A stretch of DNA of 64,000 nucleotides from positions 1 through 64,000 of the forward strand of contig NZ_JAAGPD010000054.1 in NCBI RefSeq assembly GCF_017104565.1. Direction: 5' to 3'. The position numbers and the translations under genes were made by a program. The notes beneath the pieces are model-generated. The model made no database searches. It saw only the letters and a program-made list of their open reading frames with translations, and had not been told where the DNA came from. The first letter of the stretch is position 1. Each line of letters starts with the position of its first letter. The stretch is from Paraburkholderia sp. Tr-20389. Its GTDB lineage: Bacteria > Pseudomonadota > Gammaproteobacteria > Burkholderiales > Burkholderiaceae. This document shows, one piece after another, positions 55,037-63,024 of this stretch.

Positions 55037-55767
55037 GCCGGTTGTCCAGTTGCCTTCAGAATTGCCTCTTTCGCGATATCTAGCTTATGTCGGGGCACTG
55101 TTCCAGTTTCCATCTCGCGCTCGATGATGCGTCGTGCCCAGTCAATACTTGCGCCTTTCGACCGCGCATCGATTAGTGGCATCGCCAGAAGCTCGTCCAG
55201 TCGCCTGCGGGCAAATTCCCGCGACGACTCGCTCGCGCCCGGGGCGACCAGCGTCGGAAAACGCTCCGGCACCGGCAAGACCTCAGACGCAAGCACCTTC
55301 CTCAGTGCGATTTCAAAGCGCGGTTTGAGTTGCGAGAACGTCAGTCTCATGACGTCGTACTCACCGACTGCGACTGCGGCCCAATAGATGGCGGGGTTGG
55401 ACCAACGGTCTTTTCCCTTCTGCCGAGCCTGCATCTGCTGAATCGCTTCGTACAACGCGGCATCAACGCAGATCGACGGCTTACAGAGCTCGATAAATTC
55501 GCCCCACGTTGGCGGCCATCTCAGTCGCTCCGCGCCTTCTATACCTTTGCGGACATCGGATAGCCGCAAGCCGTTCGCGCGAATGCGATCTGCCCAGATG
55601 GCTTTCATGTTTTCGATGCCCGTATCCTTGCCATCTATCACATGACCGCTACGCCAACCGTCCAGAAACTTGTTTCCGAACATGCCGTGGAGCTGGCCGA
55701 ACAGCCAGTTGATGGGATCAACCGACGCGTTCGAAATGTGAATCGATGATTCGAGGTTCGCGTTCAT
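55033..55767 (-). CDS. Prophage replication protein P-like
   Basis: From ATG 55767 the product has 244 residues. The N-terminal half has INWLFGQLHGMFGNKFLDGW, MKAIWADRIRANGLRLSDVR and RWPPTWGEFIELCKP, the pattern of lambda P-type helicase loaders. It overlaps the O-like gene by 50 bp, as replication pairs often do. It should bring host DnaB to the phage origin. Confidence 0.78.
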   Translation of the reverse strand: MNANLESSIHISNASVDPINWLFGQLHGMFGNKFLDGWRSGHVIDGKDTGIENMKAIWADRIRANGLRLSDVRKGIEGAERLRWPPTWGEFIELCKPSICVDAALYEAIQQMQARQKGKDRWSNPAIYWAAVAVGEYDVMRLTFSQLKPRFEIALRKVLASEVLPVPERFPTLVAPGASESSREFARRRLDELLAMPLIDARSKGASIDWARRIIEREMETGTVPRHKLDIAKEAILKATGQPA

Positions 55768-56563
55768 GGGTAGGCACTCCAAGTCCGATGGATGCGGCCG
55801 CGGCAGAGCGCTGCACGTCACGCGCTGCGGCGCGAGTGGGCGAGCACCCCCCGGCGACCGCAATTCGCTTCGCTTCCGCCGCCCAGCGTTCGATGATCGA
55901 GATCACGTAGCCCGGCGCAATTCGTTCATTGGGCCGTGCCCGCCTGGCCGTACTAGCCGCCGCTTCGACGGTCTCTCGCTCTACGCCCTGCGCTGCTAGC
56001 GCCTGGAGCCGTGGATCGGCAGGACTGGCTTCGATGCCCTGCGAGCGCATCGCCGCCGACAAATCGGCCGCCCGCAGCGGCGCGCTCGCTCGCGCAGATT
56101 CTTCAAACTCCCGATACGTACGGTTAGAACCCTCGGTTTTAGATTCTTCTCTTCTCTTCTCTTCTCTGGTCACGCCGATGTCACGCTCCGACCGTGACAC
56201 TTCATCGCGCAACGTTTCCGAGGCACGTTGTTTCTGCTTACGGACCGTAGCCAATGCTCGGTCCTTCGATGAACTGCCGTTGTGACGTTCGAAGTTAGGG
56301 AGCGTCACGCCAACGTCGTCGACAACCAGCCAGCCGACGGCGATCATCGCGTCGGCGAAACCGTCACAACGGCAATATCGATCAATCCAACGTTTTGTCA
56401 CGCCCGGAGCGTGACCATCGCGTGACTGAGCGTCGGCCCACCCCCAGAAATAGTGAAGACGCCCCACAATGGTGAATTCGTCCTCGCCGAGCCGTTCCGC
56501 CATCGCGATAACCGCCGGATCATCCGCAAGTGCTGTGCGCATCTTTATCCAATCTCCAGCCAT
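55718..56563 (-). CDS. Prophage replication initiator O-like protein
   Basis: The start is ATG 56563 behind AAGGAG, giving 281 residues. The first 90 residues (WIKMRTALADDPAVIAMAER, IVGRLHYFWGWADAQSRDGH, VTKRWIDRYCRCDGFADAM) form a winged-helix origin-binding domain found in phage replication proteins. A basic linker (EEKRREESK) leads to an arginine-rich C-terminus. The origin may lie inside this gene, as in lambda, but iterons were not found. Confidence 0.8.
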   Translation of the reverse strand: MAGDWIKMRTALADDPAVIAMAERLGEDEFTIVGRLHYFWGWADAQSRDGHAPGVTKRWIDRYCRCDGFADAMIAVGWLVVDDVGVTLPNFERHNGSSSKDRALATVRKQKQRASETLRDEVSRSERDIGVTREEKRREESKTEGSNRTYREFEESARASAPLRAADLSAAMRSQGIEASPADPRLQALAAQGVERETVEAAASTARRARPNERIAPGYVISIIERWAAEAKRIAVAGGCSPTRAAARDVQRSAAAASIGLGVPTHEREPRIIDSHFERVG

Positions 56564-56572
56564 AGCCACTCC

Positions 56573-57388
56573 TTATTGCCCACCAGCGTCGGGTTCGGTA
56601 CCCGTCGCCTCGAGTCCAAGAACCCATCTCAATGCCGCCGCTCTCTCGCCAGACGAGGCCTCCAACTCCCTCTCAACTGACTTTCGACTCTTCATGCGTG
56701 ACGTCTCATCACCCATTACCGCGCGCTGTCGCCGCGCTTTTGCGTGGCCGCGCTCCGATGCGCCTGCGGCGAGCAGTTCGGTGACTTTCTCGCGTTGCTC
56801 GGTCGGCGGCAGTTTCGCCAGACGCCGAGCATGTGTCAGATTCAGGTTTCCAGTCTCGACGGCGTCCTGCACGTCCTGACAACACTCGAGAAGGGCCAGC
56901 GTCGCGCTAACCGTCGCAGGTTTGCAACCAAAGGCGATCGCCACTTCCTCCTCGCCGTATCCCATCGCCATCAGGCGACGCATCTTTTCGGCGCGACCCA
57001 ATGGAGTTTCCGCATCGCGCAATTCGTTTTCGCCAATAATTGCTGTCAGCGCTGTGCGGCGCTCCCCGCGATAGACTTGCGCGGGAACCTGAAGTGGCTT
57101 TTCGCCCCGTGACCGTCGCCATTCATTTGCCAGCCGCGCCGCCTTGACGCGCTGGCGCCCGACAACAACTTCTGTATCGCCTGTCTCTACGTTCTTGATG
57201 ACTGAGATAGGCTGCAACACCCCGTAAGCATTGATATTTCTCGCCAAATCTTCGTTTACAGGAAGTTCGACGCGCGGATCGTAAAGGGGCGACGTTGTGT
57301 CTTTTACGAGCACCAAGGCGTCCGGATCGAAAAACAAAAGATTCGTCTTGCCTGATGCACCATAAGCGTCGATTGAGTTCTTAGCCAT
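56573..57388 (-). CDS. ParB/RepB/Spo0J-family protein
   Basis: The 271-residue protein has a ParB N-terminal nuclease-like domain (DLARNINAYGVLQPISVIKN, VVVGRQRVKAARLAN, IGENELRDAETPLGRAEKMR) and an HTH (VAIAFGCKPATVSATLALLE). No ParA is next to it, so it may act as a transcription or replication factor in the phage early operon rather than in partition. Confidence 0.83.
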   Translation of the reverse strand: MAKNSIDAYGASGKTNLLFFDPDALVLVKDTTSPLYDPRVELPVNEDLARNINAYGVLQPISVIKNVETGDTEVVVGRQRVKAARLANEWRRSRGEKPLQVPAQVYRGERRTALTAIIGENELRDAETPLGRAEKMRRLMAMGYGEEEVAIAFGCKPATVSATLALLECCQDVQDAVETGNLNLTHARRLAKLPPTEQREKVTELLAAGASERGHAKARRQRAVMGDETSRMKSRKSVERELEASSGERAAALRWVLGLEATGTEPDAGGQ

Positions 57389-57495
57389 GCCTCGACTCCG
57401 AAGTTAGAGGTTTGCGAGCGACATTCACCCAAGAGTTAGTCAATGTCAGAGACCCAATGTTCTGCAATTCGAGAGGCGCGAATTTGCACAGGCAT

Positions 57496-57723
57496 TCAGC
57501 GCTGATCGTTTGACGGCCCACGCGGGAATAAAGCGGCCTTCATAGGAACACTAGAGCTGGGCTCGTTGATGAACACACGCTCACTGAGCGTCGACGCCGT
57601 CAACTCGTCGCGATGGAAAGCGGACGGGTTTTCCGCACGAAGACGTGCGATAACAAAGTCCAACTCTTCTGGCGTGGGCTTCGTAAGGGTACGCAAAAGC
57701 GCTTGATGGATTGAATGATGCAT
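57496..57723 (-). CDS. Prophage hypothetical protein
   Basis: The 75-residue ORF includes PTPEELDFVIARLRAENPSA and a short C-terminal tail. No motif is recognised. It lies in the early operon between the Cro-like gene and the ParB-like gene. Confidence 0.48.
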   Translation of the reverse strand: MHHSIHQALLRTLTKPTPEELDFVIARLRAENPSAFHRDELTASTLSERVFINEPSSSVPMKAALFPRGPSNDQR

Positions 57724-57744
57724 TGATTGCGCCTTAAGACGTAG

Positions 57745-58197
57745 CTACCGTTCCGATCGGGTAGAAATCAACGTGGCACGGCTTTTGGTCGGCACACGAT
57801 TGCGACACCTAACGTGGCAGACACTTGACGTAGAACCATGATTACGGGCCTGCGACCGAATCCTTCTTGCGCGCGAAACCGATCGATGCGTGCACGTCGG
57901 AATCACGCGCGGAAGGCCGCGATTGCCCGTGTCGCGGATGGCTCTTCGCCTGCGCCTTTTGCGAGTGAGAACGCAATCCTCCAATTCCGGCCAAATGAAT
58001 CGCCAGTCATGTGGGCGAAGCTCCTGTCTCGTCACGAAACCACCTGTAACCCGTTCGATTGATACGCAACGTCGCGGGGAGATCGGAGACGCGCCAGAGG
58101 CCATCTGCGACAGGTAAGAAGCTGAAACGCGAAGGTACCTAGCAACTTGCGCCGCCATACCTCGTTCGCTCCTAAGAAGATAAGTTTTCAAATCCAT
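57745..58197 (-). CDS. Cro-like/YdaS-type repressor of the prophage
   Basis: The first 70 residues of 150 form an HTH: AAQVARYLRVSASYLSQMAS followed by GASPISPRRCVSIERVTGGF, then WPELEDC, a layout of YdaS/Cro-type regulators. The last 75 residues are arginine- and serine-rich and may not fold; the true stop position is as given. It heads the early minus-strand operon. Operator O1 ends 17 bp (58205-58222) upstream of its start. Confidence 0.72.
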   Translation of the reverse strand: MDLKTYLLRSERGMAAQVARYLRVSASYLSQMASGASPISPRRCVSIERVTGGFVTRQELRPHDWRFIWPELEDCVLTRKRRRRRAIRDTGNRGLPRVIPTCTHRSVSRARRIRSQARNHGSTSSVCHVRCRNRVPTKSRATLISTRSER

Positions 58198-58204
58198 GCG
58201 GGCA

Positions 58205-58222
58205 GTTTAGTTGTCACTAAAC
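58205..58222. promoter_or_regulatory. Prophage operator O1
   Basis: GTTTAGTTGTCACTAAAC is an 18-bp palindrome (arms GTTTAGT/ACTAAAC, 4-base spacer). It lies 8 bp upstream of the Cro-like start (58197). Confidence 0.8.
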
Positions 58223-58242
58223 CGACGGTCAAGTGAATGCTT

Positions 58243-58260
58243 GTTTAGATCCCACTAAAC
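58243..58260. promoter_or_regulatory. Prophage operator O2
   Basis: GTTTAGATCCCACTAAAC has the same arms with one changed base and lies 8 bp before the CI-like start. O1 and O2 are 38 bp apart centre to centre and flank the divergent promoters. Confidence 0.8.
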
Positions 58261-58267
58261 TTGGAGC

Positions 58268-58672
58268 ATGAAGATCTCGGACTTGCGACGCAGTCGCCTC
58301 AAGGATTGGCTGGATACACATCCCACACCATCGCGCGAGAAAAGCTATTTCTCCCAGCTGGTGAATGGCACCGCATCGTTTGGAGAAAAAGCGGCTCGAC
58401 GCATCGAGCATCAATACGGCATGGCACCCGGCTATTTGGACGACGCTGAGAGTGTCTCCGGCGCTACGGCAGACTTTCGCGAGAAAACGCCGGCTCCGCC
58501 TCTGCCTGACCATGGAACGGTCGAAGACCACGTCGAGACAATCAAAGGTTTGCTTCCCCGCCTCACGGAGACGCAGAAGGCGGAGATTGCAGCGACGATG
58601 CAGTCGATGGCCGAAAAAAACGACAGGCTGTTGCGTGAGCTCCTTGCGCGCGACAAGAAACCAGTTCGCTAG
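58268..58672 (+). CDS. CI-like prophage repressor, short form
   Basis: The 134-residue protein has an N-terminal HTH (YFSQLVNGTASFGEKAARRI followed by EHQYGMAPGYLD, as in lambda-type repressors) and a C-terminal helical region (ETIKGLLPRLTETQKAEIAA). It lacks the S24 self-cleavage domain, so prophage induction by RecA-stimulated cleavage is not obvious. It is divergent to the Cro-like gene; a strong TTGGAGC site sits before its ATG. Confidence 0.78.
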   Translation: MKISDLRRSRLKDWLDTHPTPSREKSYFSQLVNGTASFGEKAARRIEHQYGMAPGYLDDAESVSGATADFREKTPAPPLPDHGTVEDHVETIKGLLPRLTETQKAEIAATMQSMAEKNDRLLRELLARDKKPVR

Positions 58673-58750
58673 CCGTTAGCGCCTCCGTCGGGAGCGCCCC
58701 ACTTTTTCAGCTTTCGCGCGGCACTCGCGCTACGCGTACTTCGCCCTAAA

Positions 58751-58768
58751 GTTTAGTTTTCACTTTAC
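58751..58768. promoter_or_regulatory. Prophage operator O3 (distal)
   Basis: GTTTAGTTTTCACTTTAC matches the operator arms with one mismatch in each half spacing (ACTTTAC for ACTAAAC). It lies 79 bp after the CI-like stop and 260 bp before the DUF7666 gene. The rest of 58673-59027 contains no gene. Confidence 0.55.
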
Positions 58769-59027
58769 TTCCGGCAGAGCATCTAATACACTTTTCGTCG
58801 GCATTCGCCACCGCAACGACGATTTTGGTCCTCGGTTTCATGCAGATCAAAACCTGACGGAAATCGATGCTGGCGTTGCTCCCGAAAAATCTCACCGTTG
58901 AGTACACAAGGGAATTAGTTGTACTTACTTGAAGCGTACGAGTCACTACCCGTTTGAGAAAACTGCTGCCCCGCACGCACAGTCTGATTTAGCAGGAATT
59001 TTCCTGTCAACGCGTAAGGAGGTTTGT

Positions 59028-59858
59028 ATGGATCGGCAACAGACGTCACTGGTTCTGCGCACGTGCGCGCCCGACATGTCATCCAGCTATGGATTCAGGT
59101 GGCCGAGCGTGGGCGAGATCGCTGAAGCGGGAGACTGGAATCCCGATCCGGAATGCGGCAATGGCCTTCACGGATGGCTCCACGGACACGGGGACAGCAC
59201 GTGCCAATATGGAAAAGCCGAGTGCTTCAAGCTTGTGGCCGGCGCAAGGTGGCTCGTGGTCGAAGTCGACACGCGAGACGTCGTCGATCTGGGCGGCAAG
59301 TGCAAGTTTCCGCGAGGTCTCGTTCGATTCGTAGGCGATATGAAGGATGCAGCGAACTATCTCATTGCGAACGAGCCACGTGCGCGCGAAGACGCCGTGA
59401 TCGGCGCTCATCTGCAAGTGGGCGACCATAAATTCGTCGCGGTCGGCGGACGTGGGGTTGCAGTCGCCGGAATGGGCGGCACTGCGATCTCGGGCGTCCA
59501 AGGTGCATCCATCACCGGCGACTTCGGCACGTCGATCGCCGACGCATTCGGCACCGCAACGTCTGGTCGTGGAGGTAAGGCAATCGCAGGGCAGAGCGGA
59601 ACAGCCCGGGTTGGCGACTACGGTATGGCGATTGTGGGCTATTACGGTACAGCGATCGCCGCGGAACACGGCGTCGCGGTAGCTGGTCGGTTCGGTACTG
59701 CTGCAGCTGGCGTCAACGGCGAGATCCGGATCGATTGTTTCGACGAAGTGGCACTTCGGCACCGCGCAGTTATTGGCTACGTCGGAGAAAACGGCATAGC
59801 CGCAAACACCCCTTACACCCTTGACGAACAAAACAGTCTTAGGAGGGCACCCCAATGA
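59028..59858 (+). CDS. DUF7666 protein with octapeptide repeat solenoid
   Basis: The 276-residue product starts at ATG 59028 behind TAAGGAGG. Residues 1-140 are DUF7666-like: RTCAPDMSSSYGFRWPSVGE, WNPDPECGNGLHGWLHGHGD and WLVVEVDTRDVVDLGGKCKF. Residues 141-228 are eleven tandem octapeptides of form x-x-G-x-A-x-x-G (GRGVAVAG, MGGTAISG, VQGASITG, DFGTSIAD, and so on), followed by a 48-residue cap. The repeat suggests a beta-solenoid surface. It lies between the repressor and the integrase genes; function is unknown. Confidence 0.75.
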   Translation: MDRQQTSLVLRTCAPDMSSSYGFRWPSVGEIAEAGDWNPDPECGNGLHGWLHGHGDSTCQYGKAECFKLVAGARWLVVEVDTRDVVDLGGKCKFPRGLVRFVGDMKDAANYLIANEPRAREDAVIGAHLQVGDHKFVAVGGRGVAVAGMGGTAISGVQGASITGDFGTSIADAFGTATSGRGGKAIAGQSGTARVGDYGMAIVGYYGTAIAAEHGVAVAGRFGTAAAGVNGEIRIDCFDEVALRHRAVIGYVGENGIAANTPYTLDEQNSLRRAPQ

Positions 59859-59944
59859 AACGCTTCATAGAAAACCTGCTCTATTGGCGACGTCGAGGAA
59901 TGTCAGTCCGAGACGCCTGGCGGATGGCTCGCAGGACGCTGTGA
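59855..59944 (+). CDS. 29-residue basic peptide, coupled to DUF7666
   Basis: The ATG overlaps the DUF7666 stop (ATGA) and has AGGAGGG 8 bp upstream. The product is MKRFIENLLYWRRRGMSVRD followed by AWRMARRTL: amphipathic, aromatic and arginine-rich. Small proteins of this look occur in several Burkholderia prophages next to such genes. It is missed by size cut-offs. Confidence 0.6.
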   Translation: MKRFIENLLYWRRRGMSVRDAWRMARRTL

Positions 59945-60005
59945 CCTGGTGACGGCCCTGAGCGCACCAAGGCGGTGAACAAGACGAAAACTGGTGACGG
60001 AGAAT

Positions 60006-60212
60006 ATGAAAGTCAGACTCGACGAATGGCTCAAACGTGAATTTGATCCCCCTCCTCCGATCAGGACCGCGCGCCTTTGGATTAACGCGGGAAAGATCTA
60101 TCCTGCTCCAAAGAAAATTGGAAGATCGTATTACGTAGAGGAAGGCGCTGTCTTCCGAGGCGCGATTGAAAAGCCGCGCCTCGTCCACAGGGCGTTCGGC
60201 CATGGCAGCTAG
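60006..60212 (+). CDS. xis: Excisionase-like protein
   Basis: The ATG 60006 follows GGAG and gives 68 residues; the GTG at 59994 is an alternative. The protein has KVRLDEWLKREF, IRTARLWINAGKIYPAPKKI and GRSYYVEEGAVF, an excisionase winged-helix pattern as in Burkholderia phage Xis. It overlaps the integrase gene by 11 bp. Confidence 0.78.
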   Translation: MKVRLDEWLKREFDPPPPIRTARLWINAGKIYPAPKKIGRSYYVEEGAVFRGAIEKPRLVHRAFGHGS

Positions 60213-61293
60213 GCCGAGAATCAGACGCCGGACGGGGTGGCCGGAAAATCTTCATGAGCCCAGGCCCGGATATTACGTGTGGCGAAATCCCATCACGAAG
60301 AAGACCATGTGCCTCGGCTATGTGCCCGTCGAACAGGCAATCTTCGAAGTGCTTGAGGCGAATGGGAAGGCCAAGGAAGTCGTGCAGACAAAACGACTTG
60401 TCGAACGCCTGCAGGAAGGTGAAGAAACTGTCGCAGACCTCCTTTCGAAAATGCCTACCGTTGGCGTAAAGCCAGCGACGATCACTGCGCGCAGACATCA
60501 GGACGCTCTGATAAGGAGAGAGCTTGGGCACATCAAGTGCAAGGCTCTGACCACGAAACACGTGGCCGAAATGCTTGAAACGATTGAAGCTCGAGGGAAG
60601 TTGCAATGGGCGGTCAACGTTCGCAGCCGGATTAAAGCCGTCTGCCGCCGCGGCATGGCACTCGGATGGATGGACAGGAATCCGGCCGATGCTACGGAGC
60701 GGGCGAAGGTTCGCGTCAAGCGTAAGCGGATGACGCTCGAAGTCTTCAATGCGACGCTGGCTCAGGCGCCCAAAGTTGCGCCGTGGCTCGCAAATGCAAT
60801 GCTGTTGGCGCTGGTATCAGGTCAGTCATTGTCCACCGTCGCACGCTGGGAGCGCAGATCAGTGAAAAACGGAGAGGCGCTGGTGACGCGTTCGAAGACT
60901 GGCGTGACCATTGCAATTCCGGTCGCCCTTCATATGGATGCCGTTGGCATGTCGCTCGGCGACGTCATTGCCCGTTGCAAGCAATCGTACGTTCTGAGCA
61001 AATATCTGATCCATCATCTCCGCGGCAAAGGTACTACGGAAAAAGGTTCGGCCATCAAGGTCAAGACTATCTCAGAAAAGTTCCTGCGCGCGCGCCGCCT
61101 GGCTGGCTATGTTGCAGAAGATGATCCCACCTTCCACGAAATACGCAGTCTGTGCAAGCGTCTCTACGACGAGCAGGGCAACGTGGATACAAAGGCCCTG
61201 CTTGGCCATCTCTCCGACGCCACAGCAAACCTGTATGCGAACTCACGTGGGTTGGAACCAATCAAGGTTCGGATCGCCTCCGCGAACGCCTAG
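60202..61293 (+). CDS. int: Prophage integrase, tyrosine recombinase
   Basis: From ATG 60202 the product has 363 residues: an arm-binding N-terminal domain (ARPRIRRRTGWPENLHEPRP), a core-binding domain (about 65-170) and the catalytic domain. Residues K232 (SKTGVTIAIP), H312 and R315 (FHEIRSL), H336 (LLGHLSD) and Tyr345 (LYANSRG) match lambda Int. The position of the first catalytic Arg (TGQR in lambda) is Ser209 in SGQSLSTVARW, so the usual R-K-H-R-H-Y set is incomplete. It lies after xis; att is expected just after its 3' end. Confidence 0.88.
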   Translation: MAARPRIRRRTGWPENLHEPRPGYYVWRNPITKKTMCLGYVPVEQAIFEVLEANGKAKEVVQTKRLVERLQEGEETVADLLSKMPTVGVKPATITARRHQDALIRRELGHIKCKALTTKHVAEMLETIEARGKLQWAVNVRSRIKAVCRRGMALGWMDRNPADATERAKVRVKRKRMTLEVFNATLAQAPKVAPWLANAMLLALVSGQSLSTVARWERRSVKNGEALVTRSKTGVTIAIPVALHMDAVGMSLGDVIARCKQSYVLSKYLIHHLRGKGTTEKGSAIKVKTISEKFLRARRLAGYVAEDDPTFHEIRSLCKRLYDEQGNVDTKALLGHLSDATANLYANSRGLEPIKVRIASANA

Positions 61294-61350
61294 CCCCGTC
61301 AAAATACGCGGTGATCGATCCGCCGACAGCTTGGGCATTTGATCTCAACG

Positions 61351-61548
61351 TCAGGGCGATATCGACATATATTGCTCTCGCGTCGAAATTATGTCTGGGT
61401 AACGTTCGCCCAAGGGGGCAAGGACGTTCACATATATCGATGAAAGGATCTGCAAGACGGCATCTCGATAGTTCTTGTACTCGTCATCATTGAAAGCATG
61501 GCCGGTTGTCATGAGAGAGCGTTTGAGATCGCGCTTGATCTTCCACAT
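61351..61548 (-). CDS. Hypothetical protein
   Basis: The 65-residue ORF (KIKRDLKRSLMTTGHAFNDD, YRDAVLQILSSIYVNVLAPL) is helical. Its frame is open upstream to about 61762 without a start codon, suggesting a fragment of a longer, decayed gene. No ribosome-binding site is clear. Confidence 0.4.
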   Translation of the reverse strand: MWKIKRDLKRSLMTTGHAFNDDEYKNYRDAVLQILSSIYVNVLAPLGERYPDIISTREQYMSISP

Positions 61549-61646
61549 CAGCTGACTATGTTGATGTGCGCGCGCTTTTATCGTGATTTCTGAATTGCGG
61601 GAACCACGACTGGTTCGTCCCTGCGTCTTGCACTTCTCCGAGCTCT

Positions 61647-61877
61647 CTATGCGAAGAGAGGCCAGTCGAGTGACATCGCAAATCCCGTGAAGACCGCCAT
61701 GGACGTTGTAAATGGGAACAAGGATAGAACTAACAATATCAGTAATAACGCAGACATCGCCCGGTCGTATTCAACGCACGTACCATCATTAAAATGCTCG
61801 TGCAACTCACGGACTTCCATACACACACTGATAGCCAATCCCGCGACTCGCCCAGCCAATACTCGGTCCTTAAACAA
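61647..61877 (-). CDS. Hypothetical protein with a C-terminal membrane segment
   Basis: The 76-residue ORF ends MSALLLILLVLSLFPFTTSM followed by AVFTGFAMSLDWPLFA, a membrane hairpin-like region, after a charged N-terminus. It is not recognised. It partly overlaps the open frame described at 61351-61548, so only one of these two can be a full gene. Confidence 0.35.
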   Translation of the reverse strand: MFKDRVLAGRVAGLAISVCMEVRELHEHFNDGTCVEYDRAMSALLLILLVLSLFPFTTSMAVFTGFAMSLDWPLFA

Positions 61878-62018
61878 AGCTTGCTCCAGTTTCGATATGC
61901 CGGTTTTTCACTACAACCTTTAATCTGACTCGGTTGAATAGAATTTATGAGTTCTGCCGGGGCCCGCGGAATGCACGAGGGTGCATCAAAGATTTTCGCC
62001 GCGTGATTGGATCAGGCA

Positions 62019-62726
62019 TTAAAATCGGTAAAGCAATCCTGCCGATACAAAATCTGTCTGAATTGGGCCTTTATCGCCGGCTAAAGAATCTCTCGCCAAA
62101 AGTTTTTGCCATTCGCAGCAAAATTCCACATTCTTGTTCACACTATATGTGAGCCCAATGCTTGTCGAAGGAGCGTACGTCTTGCGCACAAGATCATCGG
62201 GAATCGGAGCTCGATCGATTTTAACGTACTTAATCGGATCTTTTTCTTCACGTATCCGAGTCATCACCATCGCTTCCCCGATCTTGCCTACTATGCCGAC
62301 CGGTCCGACCGTGTAATGAACGCTGGCATACACCGCAGTGCCGTATTGCATGAAATATTCGTGTCGTGCATAAGAATTTTGTCGCTCCCATTCCAGGGTT
62401 CCCAATTCAAACGACTCGGCATCAATTCCGAACCTGAAGGTCCCAAAACCGTCGTTGTAAGTCAAAGGTTCAAATCCTGCCGAGAGTTTTCCACCGAGCG
62501 ATTGACCGCGGACATCGGCTTTCGCAACACGATAATCAGGCCAGTTATCGCTAAGATCCAGCATGGGATGGAAGACGTTGGACTGGCCCAACGCGCCGCC
62601 CACTACGAACTTCCTATCGTCAATGGCCCATCCGTCTGCTATCGCCAAGGGGGCGGTAAGCCCAGAACAAACAAGTGCACTGAGGTTCAGCAGTCGCTTA
62701 GCGCAAACGCTTTGCATGGGTCTCAT
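62019..62726 (-). CDS. Outer-membrane beta-barrel protein
   Basis: From ATG 62726 (GAAGGA upstream) the product has 235 residues. The signal peptide is CAKRLLNLSALVCSGLTAPL with cleavage probably after AIADG or nearby. The mature part alternates polar and hydrophobic residues in about eight strands (FVVGGALGQSNVFHP, SLGGKLSAGFEPL, SIGLTYSVNKNVEFCCEW) and ends in LLYRF, the terminal aromatic pattern read by the BAM complex. It resembles small OmpA/OmpW-like barrels. It lies in accessory DNA on the minus strand. Confidence 0.75.
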   Translation of the reverse strand: MRPMQSVCAKRLLNLSALVCSGLTAPLAIADGWAIDDRKFVVGGALGQSNVFHPMLDLSDNWPDYRVAKADVRGQSLGGKLSAGFEPLTYNDGFGTFRFGIDAESFELGTLEWERQNSYARHEYFMQYGTAVYASVHYTVGPVGIVGKIGEAMVMTRIREEKDPIKYVKIDRAPIPDDLVRKTYAPSTSIGLTYSVNKNVEFCCEWQKLLARDSLAGDKGPIQTDFVSAGLLYRF

Positions 62727-62838
62727 TTTTAAATGTCCTTCGCATCGTGCTTTTGTCATCGTTTCCTCTGCCAGCACTTTCGGATCCCGACTCCCGCCAT
62801 AAGCCGAGGAACATGTGCATTCCTCGGACGAGCACCTA

Positions 62839-63024
62839 TCACTCCCAGGTCCGCGGGTAATCGTCGTTTGCGGATCGTCGCTGGGTCTGCAATTTGTGAA
62901 GCATGCGAGTTCCTTGGCCGATCACCGACCCGATATGCAATCCGACGAGGAACGAGCAAACGCCGACTACCACGAACAAAAACAGGAGTCCTAATATAAC
63001 TAGGTAATAGTTCACTGCGTCCAC
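62839..63024 (-). CDS. Small membrane protein
   Basis: The 61-residue ORF has a strong N-terminal membrane helix (YLVILGLLFLFVVVGVCSFL) and a basic cytoplasmic tail. No family is recognised. The following 63025-63262 stretch (238 bp) has no gene. Confidence 0.45.
   Translation of the reverse strand: MDAVNYYLVILGLLFLFVVVGVCSFLVGLHIGSVIGQGTRMLHKLQTQRRSANDDYPRTWE

Noticed and set aside
58197-58267. A toxin-antitoxin pair of the YdaS/YdaT type
   Set aside because: The 57745-58197 gene resembles YdaS-like HTH proteins, but divergent operators and the position between repressor and replication genes fit a Cro-like role better.
31300-61700. Matching att repeats at both prophage ends
   Set aside because: I compared words from 61294-61640 with 31300-34330 and 28866-28980 by eye and found no shared stretch long enough to call. 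A computed search for direct repeats would be needed.
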